Part shown: one piece after another, positions 55,731 to 64,000 of the stretch | Position numbering within the stretch: the first letter of the stretch is position 1 | Layout of the letters: every line of letters begins with the position of its first letter | DNA from: JANOYJ01 sp963792485 | Lineage (GTDB): Bacteria > Pseudomonadota > Alphaproteobacteria > Rhizobiales > Rhizobiaceae | Direction of reading: 5' to 3' | DNA length: 64,000 nt | NCBI GenBank assembly: GCA_963792485.1 | Contig: CAWBWL010000010.1 | Coordinates: forward strand, 191,990 to 255,989 | Translations under genes and position numbers: made by a program | The notes under the pieces: model-generated | Database searches by the model: none | Told to the model about the DNA's origin: nothing | What the model saw: only the letters and a program-made list of their open reading frames with translations

Positions 55731-55958
55731 GATCGTGTCCTTTCACAAATTCGTCCGGTCACGAGGTCCTTGTTTCGGTTGTTCAAGGGCTCTCCGGACT
55801 GGCGGAGTGATAGACCCGACCAACGCTGCTCAGCAAGTCACAAAATATAAATTTAATCAATCTTTTCAATGACATAATCTTGTCACATTGAAAAGGCGAT
55901 GGCCATTTTTCGGCCTTGTTTTGGGCTTGCGGGAGGCAGTGCTACAGGTGGCTTCAAT

Positions 55959-56891
55959 TCAACCGCGAAGCAGAACAGCGCCTGGCAGAATTTCGAACGT
56001 TGCCGGAATTCTGCCAACTGCTTCACCGTCGATCTCGATCATTGCATCGCCGGGTGAACCACCGTTCGCAGGCGTCACTGAAAGCTGCATGCCGCGCAGA
56101 ATTGTGACGACAGGATGGTCAGTGTGTCTGCCGCTGTAGACTAGACGCAGATCGCGGATAAGCGTCGTCTTTGCCGCACCCCGAAAGATGACGAACTCGA
56201 GCATCCCGTCGTCGAGGCGGGCTTCCGGTGCGATCATCATGCCACCACCGAAAAAACGGCCGTTGGCCGCCGCGACGACGGCGATTGACGCATCGAAAGA
56301 CGGCTCTCGGTCGAGACTGATCGAAACTTCTTGAAAGCGGTAGCGGATAAGTTCGCGCACGGTGTGTAGATAGAAGAGCACCTTGCCGGGCAAGCGACTC
56401 TCTCCCCTTGCCTTGTTGACCGCAAGCGCCGTCGCGCCGGAAAGGCCAAGGCTTGCCACATTGACGAAGTTCCGGGAAACACTTGCACCTGACTGATCAA
56501 TCAATGTCACGCGACCGGCATCAATCCATCTGCCTTGGCTTGTGGCAATACGTTCGATCTGTCCTTCCAGCGTGTCGGCCACTCCTGCAGTTCGCGCGAA
56601 GTCGCATCCGGTACCGGCAGAAATGATGCCGAGGGCAGGGCGCATCGTGACACCAGCCTGCAGTATGCCATCGACCGTCTCGCTGATTGTGCCATCTCCG
56701 CCAATCGCAATGATAAGGTCGAACGCATCTGCGCTCATTTCGCGCGCGAGGCGCGCAGCGTCACCTGGTCCAGTCGTCCTGCAAATTGCCGGATCGCGAA
56801 AACGGTCGCGCAGCAGCGCTTCTATCCTCTGCCATTCGGCTTCCGGTCGGCGCGCGCCTGCGGAAGGATTGATGATAACACCCGCCTTCAT
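55959..56891 (-). CDS. Diacylglycerol/lipid kinase family protein
   Basis: A 310-residue DAGK-catalytic protein. NPSAG near residue 7 and IIAIGGDGTISE (about 60-71) form the ATP site; SAGTGCDFART follows, with Cys at the place usually Asn in GTGNDFAR. The C-terminal half has MMIAPEARLDDGMLE. It probably phosphorylates a lipid alcohol such as diacylglycerol. The ATG at 56891 has GGGGAG upstream; the longer frame is unlikely. Confidence 0.92.
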   Translation of the reverse strand: MKAGVIINPSAGARRPEAEWQRIEALLRDRFRDPAICRTTGPGDAARLAREMSADAFDLIIAIGGDGTISETVDGILQAGVTMRPALGIISAGTGCDFARTAGVADTLEGQIERIATSQGRWIDAGRVTLIDQSGASVSRNFVNVASLGLSGATALAVNKARGESRLPGKVLFYLHTVRELIRYRFQEVSISLDREPSFDASIAVVAAANGRFFGGGMMIAPEARLDDGMLEFVIFRGAAKTTLIRDLRLVYSGRHTDHPVVTILRGMQLSVTPANGGSPGDAMIEIDGEAVGRIPATFEILPGAVLLRG

Positions 56892-56961
56892 CGCCACTCC
56901 CCGGAAGAACACCCTTCCTGTTTTACTCAGCAGTTCCGGTTCCATGCAACGCGCCCGCCGG

Positions 56962-57489
56962 TCAAAACTTCGCGTTCAGCTTTGTCATTGTGTTCCAGTT
57001 ACGCGCCGTGCCGCGCGCGCCAAGTCTGCGCTCAATCACGGAAGGTGTCAGTTTGGAGTGGCCGACATCAACCGGATAGTCGATGTAAATGTCTCTGCCG
57101 TTTGCAATGATGCGCTCCGGCCCTGGCCAGGCCTCAAGCGCTTGTGCGTCCACCGCTTTGTCCAAGATCAGCACCAAAAGATGATTTGGATGCGCCTGCG
57201 CCGCCTCCGGCATCGGATTGGCCGAAAGAATTGCTGCGATCTCGCCTTTCGTCCGCACATAGGCCTCGTTGCCAAGCCCGAAGGACGACACCACTCCGGA
57301 AATCTTGCCCAGAATGTCTCTCTCGCTCGCGAGCGAGGTGAACAACAGATTGCCGGTCGCAATGAACGTCTTTGCGTTCGCCAATCCGGCGCCAGCGCAC
57401 GCGTCCCTCAATGCTGTCATGGGCATGACCTTGTGGGTTGCCGGACCGATGGCCCGCAGGAACGCAACGTGGGTGTAGCCCTCCGCCAT
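56962..57489 (-). CDS. DUF1697 protein
   Basis: A 175-residue protein with the DUF1697 start THVAFLRAIGPATHKVMPMTALRDAC and the conserved KTFIATGNLLFTS. The C-terminus IDYPVDVGHSKLTPSVIERRLG then TARNWNTMTKL is typical. Soluble, widespread, function unknown. It ends 70 bases from the lipid kinase start on the same strand. Confidence 0.9.
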   Translation of the reverse strand: MAEGYTHVAFLRAIGPATHKVMPMTALRDACAGAGLANAKTFIATGNLLFTSLASERDILGKISGVVSSFGLGNEAYVRTKGEIAAILSANPMPEAAQAHPNHLLVLILDKAVDAQALEAWPGPERIIANGRDIYIDYPVDVGHSKLTPSVIERRLGARGTARNWNTMTKLNAKF

Positions 57490-57510
57490 GACCTCGCGTC
57501 CTGCCTTCTG

Positions 57511-58197
57511 TCACATCCCCACAAACAGCATCCACGCCGCCATCGCCGCCATGCCGAGATTTTCAACAATTGTCACGGTTGACATGGGGAGATTGAACAC
57601 CGTGCCGAGGCAGGCGCACTGGATCGTCTGCTTGCGCATGACTGACTGAATTACGCCAATTGCGCCGACCAGGCTGAGGACAAGCGCGATCCATGCGGCC
57701 GCGCGCATTTCAAACCAGAACAGAAAGGCAAAGCCGAGCGCGAGTTCCACAAACGGATAGGCGTAGCCCCAGGGTTTGAAAGCCTTGGCGATGATGTCAT
57801 ATTGCGCATAGGAATTGGCAAAGGCAGGCACGTCCAGAAGCTTGAACGCGCCGAATATGATGTAGAAGCCCGCCATGAAGCTCATCATCCAGCTCTGTCC
57901 CGCGAAAGAAGCGAGCGCAACCAGACCGATAACCAGAAACAGCGGGTAATAAACCGGGAGGCCGGCCGCCGAAGCTGCGAGCGGACTGTTGCTTTGTACC
58001 GCAGCAGTTTCGCTAAGCCGGTACTTGCCAACGGAACCAAGGGCCTCATTCAGCGTTGCCATAGAAGTTGATGCGCCGACAATCGCGCGCGGTGGGTCGA
58101 GCGTAACGCTCACATCGCCTGCAACGGTCTTGAGTGTTTTCTCGACCTTCGCGGCGCAGTTGGCGCAGGTCATTCCGGAGACTGCATATGTTGTCAT
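57511..58197 (-). CDS. Heavy-metal-associated domain fused to MauE/DoxX membrane protein
   Basis: A 228-residue protein. Residues 1-65 are an HMA domain with metal motif MTCANCAAKVEKTL. Four membrane helices follow (about 80-220), with QCACLGTVFNLPMS between the third and fourth, the CxC motif of MauE-type redox membrane proteins. It probably moves metal ions or electrons across the inner membrane. The upstream frame to 58593 is a shadow of the sugar dehydrogenase. Confidence 0.88.
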   Translation of the reverse strand: MTTYAVSGMTCANCAAKVEKTLKTVAGDVSVTLDPPRAIVGASTSMATLNEALGSVGKYRLSETAAVQSNSPLAASAAGLPVYYPLFLVIGLVALASFAGQSWMMSFMAGFYIIFGAFKLLDVPAFANSYAQYDIIAKAFKPWGYAYPFVELALGFAFLFWFEMRAAAWIALVLSLVGAIGVIQSVMRKQTIQCACLGTVFNLPMSTVTIVENLGMAAMAAWMLFVGM

Positions 58198-58309
58198 GGC
58201 TGACATATAAGCCTGCCAAATCTGCGGCGCCAGAGCAATTGAGCGCCCGCGCACTGGCATTCCTGTTGTTCGATCACATATCAATTCAAACACTTTCCGG
58301 AGACGAACC

Positions 58310-59398
58310 ATGCGCCTGATCTTCGCTTCGCTCTTTTCTGTGACCCTGATTTCATCGGTCGCCGCCGCGCCGAAAGTGGAAACCGTGGCCGAGGGCCTTG
58401 AACACCCATGGGGCATGGCATTCCTCGATGACGGCTCCATGCTTGTAACCGAGCGCCCCGGCCGCCTGCGCCATGTCGGCAGGGACGGTGTTGTCTCCGA
58501 TCCGCTTTCTGGCGTGCCAGAAGTCGTGGCCGAGATGCAGGGTGGGCTTCTGGATGTGGCGCTCGATCCGGATTTCGCCGCGAACCAAACCATTTATCTG
58601 AGCTTTTCCGAACCCCGCTCAGGCGGCGGCAATGGCACGAGCGTCGTACGTGCCGAATTAAGTGATGACCGCAAAGGCCTGACCAAAGTGTCAGTTATCT
58701 TCCAGCAAATGCCCGCAATCGATTCCACCGCGCATTTCGGCGGTCGTCTCGTGTTTGCGCCGGACAAGTCGCTGTTCGTCACCTTGGGCGACCGCTATTC
58801 CATGCGCGACAGCGCGCAGGATACGGGCACACATCTGGGCAAAGTCGTTCATCTCACTACAGACGGCAAACCTGCCAACGGCAATCCCTATGCGAGCAGC
58901 GGCGGCCTTGCCGAGATCTGGTCCATCGGCCACCGCAACATCCAGGGTGCCGCTATCGAACCGTCCACTGGACGTCTGTGGACCGTCGAGCACGGCGCGC
59001 AGGGTGGCGATGAGATCAACCGGCCGGAAGCAGGCAAGAATTACGGCTGGCCGGTCATCTCCTATGGTAAGGATTACGATGATTCCAAGATAGGCGAGGG
59101 CACGGCAAAAGAGGGCATGGAGCAGCCAATTCATTATTGGGACCCAAGCATCGCGCCATCAGGACTTGCCTTCTATGACGGGACCATGTTTCCCGAATGG
59201 AAAGGCGATCTGCTTGTCGGAGCGTTGAAAGGCCAGAAGCTTGTGAGGCTTGATTTGGAGGGCGGCAAGGTTGTGGGGGAGCAAGCCATGCTGGAAGACC
59301 TTGGCGAGCGTATCCGCGATGTGCGCGTCGGGCCCGATGGGGCGGTCTATCTTCTGACGGATAATCCGCAGGGACGGTTGCTCAGGCTCAGGCAGTAG
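58310..59398 (+). CDS. Secreted PQQ-type sugar (aldose) dehydrogenase
   Basis: A 362-residue periplasmic six-bladed propeller of the GDH-B/YliI type. Signal peptide about 1-20 (VAAA). LEHPWGMAFLDDGSMLVTERPGRL is the family start; AHFGGRLVFAPDKSLFVTLGDR holds the catalytic His, and IWSIGHRNIQGAA and WTVEHGAQGGDEIN follow. It oxidises aldoses in the periplasm if PQQ is available; no PQQ genes are seen here. Confidence 0.94.
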   Translation: MRLIFASLFSVTLISSVAAAPKVETVAEGLEHPWGMAFLDDGSMLVTERPGRLRHVGRDGVVSDPLSGVPEVVAEMQGGLLDVALDPDFAANQTIYLSFSEPRSGGGNGTSVVRAELSDDRKGLTKVSVIFQQMPAIDSTAHFGGRLVFAPDKSLFVTLGDRYSMRDSAQDTGTHLGKVVHLTTDGKPANGNPYASSGGLAEIWSIGHRNIQGAAIEPSTGRLWTVEHGAQGGDEINRPEAGKNYGWPVISYGKDYDDSKIGEGTAKEGMEQPIHYWDPSIAPSGLAFYDGTMFPEWKGDLLVGALKGQKLVRLDLEGGKVVGEQAMLEDLGERIRDVRVGPDGAVYLLTDNPQGRLLRLRQ

Positions 59399-59404
59399 CC
59401 GCCG

Positions 59405-62110
59405 CTACTTCATCTTGTCCTTGTCGCCTGCGACAGCGATCGCCACCGGACTGCGGGCTATGATTGTCGCCTGCTGGTTCACCTCTTTCAGAGTGATGGC
59501 ATCGAGCGCCTCGAGTCTCGTCTTCATGTCCGCGATGGTGAAGCCCGCTTCTGCCAGATAACTTGCAATCATGGCAGTGCCCGGCGCATCTTCAAAATAG
59601 CTGGAATAGCGCGCCCGCGCTTGGCTGCGGACCGCTTCGAACTCCTCGACTGTGACGGGACTTGTCGCCAGCGCAGCTATGATGCGGCGGATTTCTTTGA
59701 TTGAATCTTCAACATGATCGTTCTGCACGGTCGCTGAAATGTAGAGTAAAGAGTTGTCTTTCCCCTTCTCGCCGCTCGCGCCGGCGGAAAGCCCATAGGA
59801 CCAGCCCTTCTCCTCCCGCAGCACGGCATTGAGGCGACTGTCGAGGCCGCCGCCGAGCACATCCACAACAAGGTCAAAGGCGTCCTTTTCCACGGTGCCT
59901 TCATCGGGTGCCGGAAGGACGGCGAGAATCGCGGCCTGGGTTGCACCCGCTACGTGAACGTCCACGTGCCCTTCCTTCACCGAAGGCTGTGCGCCCGCCT
60001 CAAACGGACCCGCGCCGCCATTGGCGGTCCAGCCCGAAAACGCCTTGTCGAGTTCGGCCGCTATCTCGTCCAGCGGCAGATTGGAGGCGACATGGAACGT
60101 TGCCGCATCGGGGCGCAGCCGGCCAAGAAACAATGCCTTGGCGTCGCTGCTCTTCATCAGCTTTATCGCCTCCGCGTCCGGCTCCCGCGCTTCTCGCGCG
60201 CCGGCTGGATAAAGGCTGCCGATCAGCTTTCTGCCTGCCTGATAGTCCGGCAGTTTGCGCCGTGATTCTAGATCGGTCACTTTGGAATCGATGAGCGCAG
60301 ACCATTCTGCAGGGTCAAAACGGGGCTTCAGAATGATTTCGGCAAGCTGTGCGCTGAGGGCGCCGAGTTTGCCGCGCGGTGCCGATGCGTGAATTTGGGA
60401 GTAGTGCCTGCTGGAGCTTCCGAACAGGTTGATGCCGTTGGAGCGGTAAAGCGAATCCATTTCCGGCAGAGAAAGATCACCCGCTCCGCGATTAGTCACA
60501 GACATGCCAAGGTCGGAGAGGCCGACAGGTGCGTCAATGTCGCCACCCTTGACAATGAGCGAGACGCCAATCTTCGCATTGTCGTCAACCTTGTAGCTGA
60601 CCAGCGTCGCTCCACTTTTCAGCTTGCGTGTTTCGACAACTGGAAACACAACAGCCGAGGCCTTTGCCAAAGCGAATTCCGGCATGGCAATTTCCGGGCG
60701 AGGCGCTGTTGTCTCTGCCATGGAGCTGCCGGTGGAATTGGCAATGGCGGGCGGGTAATTGGTGTTGCGCGCGCCGGGAACGACAGTTGAGACCAGTGCT
60801 TGACTGGTATCGAAAGACCTGAGCACTGCGTTAACTTCTTCCGCCGTGACGGTCTTTGACCAGTCAAGCTCGCGCTGCCACGCTGTCGCATCACCCTCTT
60901 CGGCGCTGTCCGCAAGCGTGATGCCAAAGCTGACAGGATCTGATGGAATGGACGCGTAACCGGATTCAAAGTCTGCCCGGACAATTTTGAGCGTATCTTC
61001 GGTCACGCCCTTGGCCTTGATCGCGTCAAAACCCGCTTTCATTGCATCCTCAAGCTTGCCGGCGTCGACGCCCTGCGCGGCGCTCCCTGCGAGTGTGAAT
61101 ATTCCGCCAAGGTCCCGGTCCTGGAAATAAGCGCCTGCGCCTGAAGCGACACCCTGTTGAATGACCAGAAGATCATCAAACGACCCCTTGCCAACGGACA
61201 GTGCCCGCGCCGCCATTTTGTTCACGACGGACGCCCGCGTTGCCCCGCGCGCGCCTGGCCAGCGATACATGATTTCCGGTGTCGCGACTGCGTCGACAAA
61301 ATCGAGGCGCTGCGGCTTGAGTTGCGCCTCAGGAGCCGCCACCGCGGGCAATGGTTCAGACTTGGGCACAAGGCCAAAAGTCTCGCTGATAAGCGCGCGC
61401 GCCTTGTCCGGATCAAAGCTGCCGGTGATTGCGACATAGGCGTTGGAGGGGACATAAAACGTCCTGTGAAAGGCGATGACATCGTCCACCGCTGCTGCGC
61501 CGAGATCAGCAATGGAGCCAATCGTGGCGTGTGCGTAGGGATGGCCGGCGGGATAGAGTGCAGTGTCGGCCTGCGCGCGCGCCGCGCCGCCAGGCCTGTC
61601 CAAAAGGTTCTGCCGCATCTCGTTGAGGACGACCTGGCGCTGATTGTCGAGATCTTCCTTGGTGACGGCATTGGCCAGATTGGCCATTCGATCAGCGTCA
61701 AGCCGCAGGAAAATCGGCAGCGCCTCCTTCGGCCCGGTCATGTAATAGGTCGTTGCATCCTCCTGGGTGAAGGCGTTGCTGTCTCCTCCCGCGCTGGACA
61801 GTGCTTTTTCAAAGTCGGGCACGGATTTCGTGCCTTCAAACATCAAGTGCTCAAACAGATGCGCAAAGCCGCTGCGCCCGGGCGCCTCATCTGCCGAGCC
61901 AACGCCATAGCGGGTAACAAGCGCAACGCGCTGGGCAGTCTTCGAGGGCGCAAGGACCACGGTCAGGCCGTTGTCCAGCCTGAACTGCGTCACATCCGGA
62001 TCAAGCGTCTCCTGCGCGCCAAGCGGGCTCATCGCCAAAAGCGCCAGAACAAAAGCTGCTGTCCGGGCGAAACGGAAGCCGGCAATTCTGGTGAGTGCGG
62101 ATAGGGTCAT
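59405..62110 (-). CDS. M16-family zinc protease (two-domain, pitrilysin-like)
   Basis: A 901-residue secreted protein: signal peptide about 1-32, an N-terminal peptidase half with metal motif HLFEHLMFEG, the third ligand region about 70 residues on (NLANAVTKEDLDNQRQVVLNEM), and a C-terminal inactive half (ILAVLPAPDEGTVEKDAF). It presumably degrades peptides in the periplasm. The ATG at 62110 has GAGG upstream. Confidence 0.93.
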   Translation of the reverse strand: MTLSALTRIAGFRFARTAAFVLALLAMSPLGAQETLDPDVTQFRLDNGLTVVLAPSKTAQRVALVTRYGVGSADEAPGRSGFAHLFEHLMFEGTKSVPDFEKALSSAGGDSNAFTQEDATTYYMTGPKEALPIFLRLDADRMANLANAVTKEDLDNQRQVVLNEMRQNLLDRPGGAARAQADTALYPAGHPYAHATIGSIADLGAAAVDDVIAFHRTFYVPSNAYVAITGSFDPDKARALISETFGLVPKSEPLPAVAAPEAQLKPQRLDFVDAVATPEIMYRWPGARGATRASVVNKMAARALSVGKGSFDDLLVIQQGVASGAGAYFQDRDLGGIFTLAGSAAQGVDAGKLEDAMKAGFDAIKAKGVTEDTLKIVRADFESGYASIPSDPVSFGITLADSAEEGDATAWQRELDWSKTVTAEEVNAVLRSFDTSQALVSTVVPGARNTNYPPAIANSTGSSMAETTAPRPEIAMPEFALAKASAVVFPVVETRKLKSGATLVSYKVDDNAKIGVSLIVKGGDIDAPVGLSDLGMSVTNRGAGDLSLPEMDSLYRSNGINLFGSSSRHYSQIHASAPRGKLGALSAQLAEIILKPRFDPAEWSALIDSKVTDLESRRKLPDYQAGRKLIGSLYPAGAREAREPDAEAIKLMKSSDAKALFLGRLRPDAATFHVASNLPLDEIAAELDKAFSGWTANGGAGPFEAGAQPSVKEGHVDVHVAGATQAAILAVLPAPDEGTVEKDAFDLVVDVLGGGLDSRLNAVLREEKGWSYGLSAGASGEKGKDNSLLYISATVQNDHVEDSIKEIRRIIAALATSPVTVEEFEAVRSQARARYSSYFEDAPGTAMIASYLAEAGFTIADMKTRLEALDAITLKEVNQQATIIARSPVAIAVAGDKDKMK

Positions 62111-62221
62111 GAAATCCTCGGACGTGGCCGCAGCGCCATGCAGGCATAAGACGGCGGAACTTGGGCCCGTGCAATTGCAATGCAATTTTTGCGTTAACGC
62201 GCATGCCCGAATGGCAGCATC

Positions 62222-63664
62222 TCAAACTGCGTCCACAGCAGGCAATATTGTATCCTCGAAATGATGCCTGATCGCGTTCGCGTAATAGGCCACCAGCCGG
62301 TCCTCGCCTTTCGCAATCCTGAACACGCCCGCCATATCCTCGCTGACAATGCGTCGGGACACCAAACTGCGCAGACCCGCTGTGACGGCGTAGTCACGGT
62401 CGCGGCGAGGGATGTGGACGTGCGCGCCTTTGGCCTCTAGCTTGTCAATCTTCGCATCGACCTTTGCCTTCAACGACAATTGGTCAACGCCCGCCTCCCC
62501 CGCCTCGATCAGCACAGTGGACACCAGCGAGACCGGGAGGGCAGGGATGACCTTGCCGACATCCTGCATAAGCTCCGCCCCTAGCGCCGCAATGATCTCC
62601 GACTGCCGCCCCTCTGGTACGCGCTGGAAGTCTCCCGCTTCATGGCTCTCCAGGAACACGCGCAGCGAGCGCGGCGTGCCGAAGGAGACGCTCGCATAGC
62701 CGAAGCGGTAATAGCGGCCCGTCAGGCGCAGCCAGATGTTCTTGCCGATAAAGCCGAATGCCTCAACGATTTTGCGCGCCATATTGATCTTAGGCGGCGG
62801 GCCATCGATCTCGGCGATCAGGCTCCGGTCCTCCAGCACGCGGTCATAGTTCAGCCCGACCGGTACGAACAGGACATCGCGCCCGCCCGTCTTCCAGCCC
62901 TCCAGAATATAGGAAATCAGCCCGAGCTTGACCGGCCGCATCCTGCCATCGCGCGAAAGGCCGCCTTCGGGAAACATGGCTTGCGTGACGCCCGCATCGG
63001 TGGACATCTGCACATAACGGGAGAGCACCTTTCGGTAGAGCTGGTCGCGCGAGGCGCGGCGGATGAAATAGGCGCCCATGGAGCGGATCAGCGTCTGCAG
63101 CACCGGAATGCGCGCCCATTCTCCGACCGCATAGGACAGCGCCGTCTGCGTCGAGGCCATGTAGGTGACCAGCACATAGTCCATGTTCGAGCGGTGGTTC
63201 ATGACGAAGATCACCGTCGCGTTCGGATCGAGCTTTTCAAGCGCTGCCACATTCAAATAGCCAAGCCGCACGCGGTAGAGCGCGGTCGAGAGCCAGCGCG
63301 CCAGTTTGGCGCCGACCTTGAAATAGGTATAGGCGGAAAAGGCCGGCACGATCTCGGTTGCATAGCGGCGCACCATGTCATTGGCGACCGCGAGCGGCAT
63401 CTTCTCCGCCTTCGCATGCGCCTCAGCCGCCGCAATCACCGCCGGATCATGCGTCAGCCGGTCGATCAACACCCGCCGCTCGGTCATCTTGAACGGATGG
63501 ATTTTCAGCTTCAGCCGCGTGTTGAGCTCTTCAATCGCCCGGTTGGCGCGGCGCTGGAGAAACCAGCGCAACGAGGGCGAGAGGACGCGGTCGATCAGCC
63601 CGAACAGCGCAAGCGCAGCGGCGATCAACAGGAGCCAGAGAGGAACTGCGATTGTAGTGGTCAA
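62222..63664 (-). CDS. PlsB/PlsC-type acyltransferase domain protein
   Basis: About 480 residues. An N-terminal membrane helix precedes the acyltransferase domain, where block I is NHRSNMD and block III is FPEGGLSRDG, as in glycerol-3-phosphate acyltransferases. Its location and length fit a PlsB-like acyl transfer to glycerol phosphate or lysolipid. The frame has no ATG before the first helix; I chose the TTG at 63664, which has a weak GGCGGA upstream, over the GTG at 63700, which has none. Confidence 0.88.
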   Translation of the reverse strand: MTTTIAVPLWLLLIAAALALFGLIDRVLSPSLRWFLQRRANRAIEELNTRLKLKIHPFKMTERRVLIDRLTHDPAVIAAAEAHAKAEKMPLAVANDMVRRYATEIVPAFSAYTYFKVGAKLARWLSTALYRVRLGYLNVAALEKLDPNATVIFVMNHRSNMDYVLVTYMASTQTALSYAVGEWARIPVLQTLIRSMGAYFIRRASRDQLYRKVLSRYVQMSTDAGVTQAMFPEGGLSRDGRMRPVKLGLISYILEGWKTGGRDVLFVPVGLNYDRVLEDRSLIAEIDGPPPKINMARKIVEAFGFIGKNIWLRLTGRYYRFGYASVSFGTPRSLRVFLESHEAGDFQRVPEGRQSEIIAALGAELMQDVGKVIPALPVSLVSTVLIEAGEAGVDQLSLKAKVDAKIDKLEAKGAHVHIPRRDRDYAVTAGLRSLVSRRIVSEDMAGVFRIAKGEDRLVAYYANAIRHHFEDTILPAVDAV

Positions 63665-63748
63665 AGGAAATGTTCCGCCGCGCCAATTCGCGCATAACAC
63701 GCTGAATTGGCGGACGGGTCAATGCTAACCTGTGGTGACGACCGTTCC

Positions 63749-63931
63749 TTAAGCTTGCGAAGCAGGCTCGGCAGGAATGTAGGCCGCGACAAGGCTTTCC
63801 GGATAAGGCGTACGAATAGTTGCCTTGGCAGTCACTTCATGAGCCCGCATGCATCCCATGCCATAATCGCCAGCAAGGACCGGCGCCGTTGCCAGACCCA
63901 ACAGTGCGGATACCAGGAAGAACTTCTTCAT
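63749..63931 (-). CDS. Small secreted protein of unknown function
   Basis: A 60-residue protein with a clear signal peptide (about 1-20, cleavage after LA) and a short mature part with one Cys in MGCMRAHEV. AAGGAG at the right spacing before the ATG at 63931 fixes the start. I recognise no family. Confidence 0.7.
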   Translation of the reverse strand: MKKFFLVSALLGLATAPVLAGDYGMGCMRAHEVTAKATIRTPYPESLVAAYIPAEPASQA

Positions 63932-64000
63932 CAGATTCTCCTTTGACGGTTTTGCCCCCACGCCTGCCTAACCTAGTGCTCGCCGTCGCGTCCGGCAACC

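Noticed and set aside
57511..58593. Longer frame extending the HMA-MauE gene
   Set aside because: The extra 132 codons lie antisense to the sugar dehydrogenase and precede the MTTYAVSGM start, which begins the HMA domain.
61157..62104. Plus-strand frame opposite the M16 protease
   Set aside because: No motif, biased composition, complete overlap with the protease's metal-site region.
62642..63697. Plus-strand frame of 351 codons opposite the acyltransferase
   Set aside because: Arg/His-rich shadow; the opposite strand has intact NHxxxxD and FPEGG motifs.

Overview
The window looks like a chromosomal segment of an alphaproteobacterium, most probably of the order Hyphomicrobiales (Rhizobiales). 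The sequence is GC-rich and densely coded, with many stop/start overlaps of the ATGA type. Several families are typical of that order: a BA14K-like protein, tandem DUF1344 proteins, a MoxR-DUF58-DUF4159 operon, a Pet-type regulator pair, and a patatin next to 3-hydroxybutyrate dehydrogenase. I see no rRNA, tRNA, CRISPR array, prophage, insertion sequence or plasmid functions. Genus-level placement is not possible by eye.

Layout. 1-4816 (minus): envelope operon moxR - DUF58 - BatA/DUF4159 - partial membrane gene. 4940-7412 (plus): DUF1285, a Nudix CoA pyrophosphatase and CCA-adding enzyme. 7445-10985: hemF, then a PepSY protein and a cytochrome b561 with a low-complexity tail, then trmL. 11117-15148: a very small ORF, a small membrane protein and two tandem ABC exporter genes, the second riddled with indels. 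15346-18086: petABC (cytochrome bc1) with a clear terminator, followed by apt. 18832-23002: small membrane proteins, two Lys/Ala-rich proteins, and a TetR regulator divergent from two membrane genes across a perfect inverted repeat. 23006-31205: ychF, a P-loop kinase-like gene, 3-hydroxybutyrate dehydrogenase and patatin, a MoaD-like protein with a BNR propeller, an aldo/keto reductase, an EamA transporter and a secreted protein. 31206-37813: VWA protein with ECF sigma factor, dihydrofolate-reductase-like protein, pth, rplY, beta-CASP nuclease. 37826-40053: a chromate-type operon (rhodanese-ChrB and chrA) behind a leader that looks structured. 40150-46572: murQ (frameshifted), prs, lipoprotein, M24 hydrolase, pgeF, midA-type methyltransferase, lgt. 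46687-53092: ubiK, YbjN, csaA, histidine kinase - petR - petP, ilvE, a Gly-rich protein and an MBL hydrolase. 53101-63931: BA14K, lytic transglycosylase, cold shock protein, two DUF1344 proteins, lipid kinase, DUF1697, an HMA-MauE fusion, sugar dehydrogenase, M16 protease, acyltransferase and a small secreted protein.

How the parts connect. petABC encodes the bc1 complex. The petP-petR pair, named after Rhodobacter regulators of bc1, lies about 32 kb away and is followed by a sensor kinase. pth and rplY, ychF, csaA, trmL and cca serve translation. lgt, MidA-type methyltransferase, pgeF and prs form a housekeeping block.

The most unusual features are: (1) a likely structured RNA leader before the chromate operon; (2) an ECF sigma factor coupled to a transmembrane VWA protein that could act as its anti-sigma factor; (3) a MoaD-like Gly-Gly protein paired with a BNR propeller; (4) a b561 protein with a long Lys/Ala then Ser/Gly/Asp tail; (5) a series of small indels that break genes without any substitution stop codon that I could find, which looks more like residual assembly error than decay.
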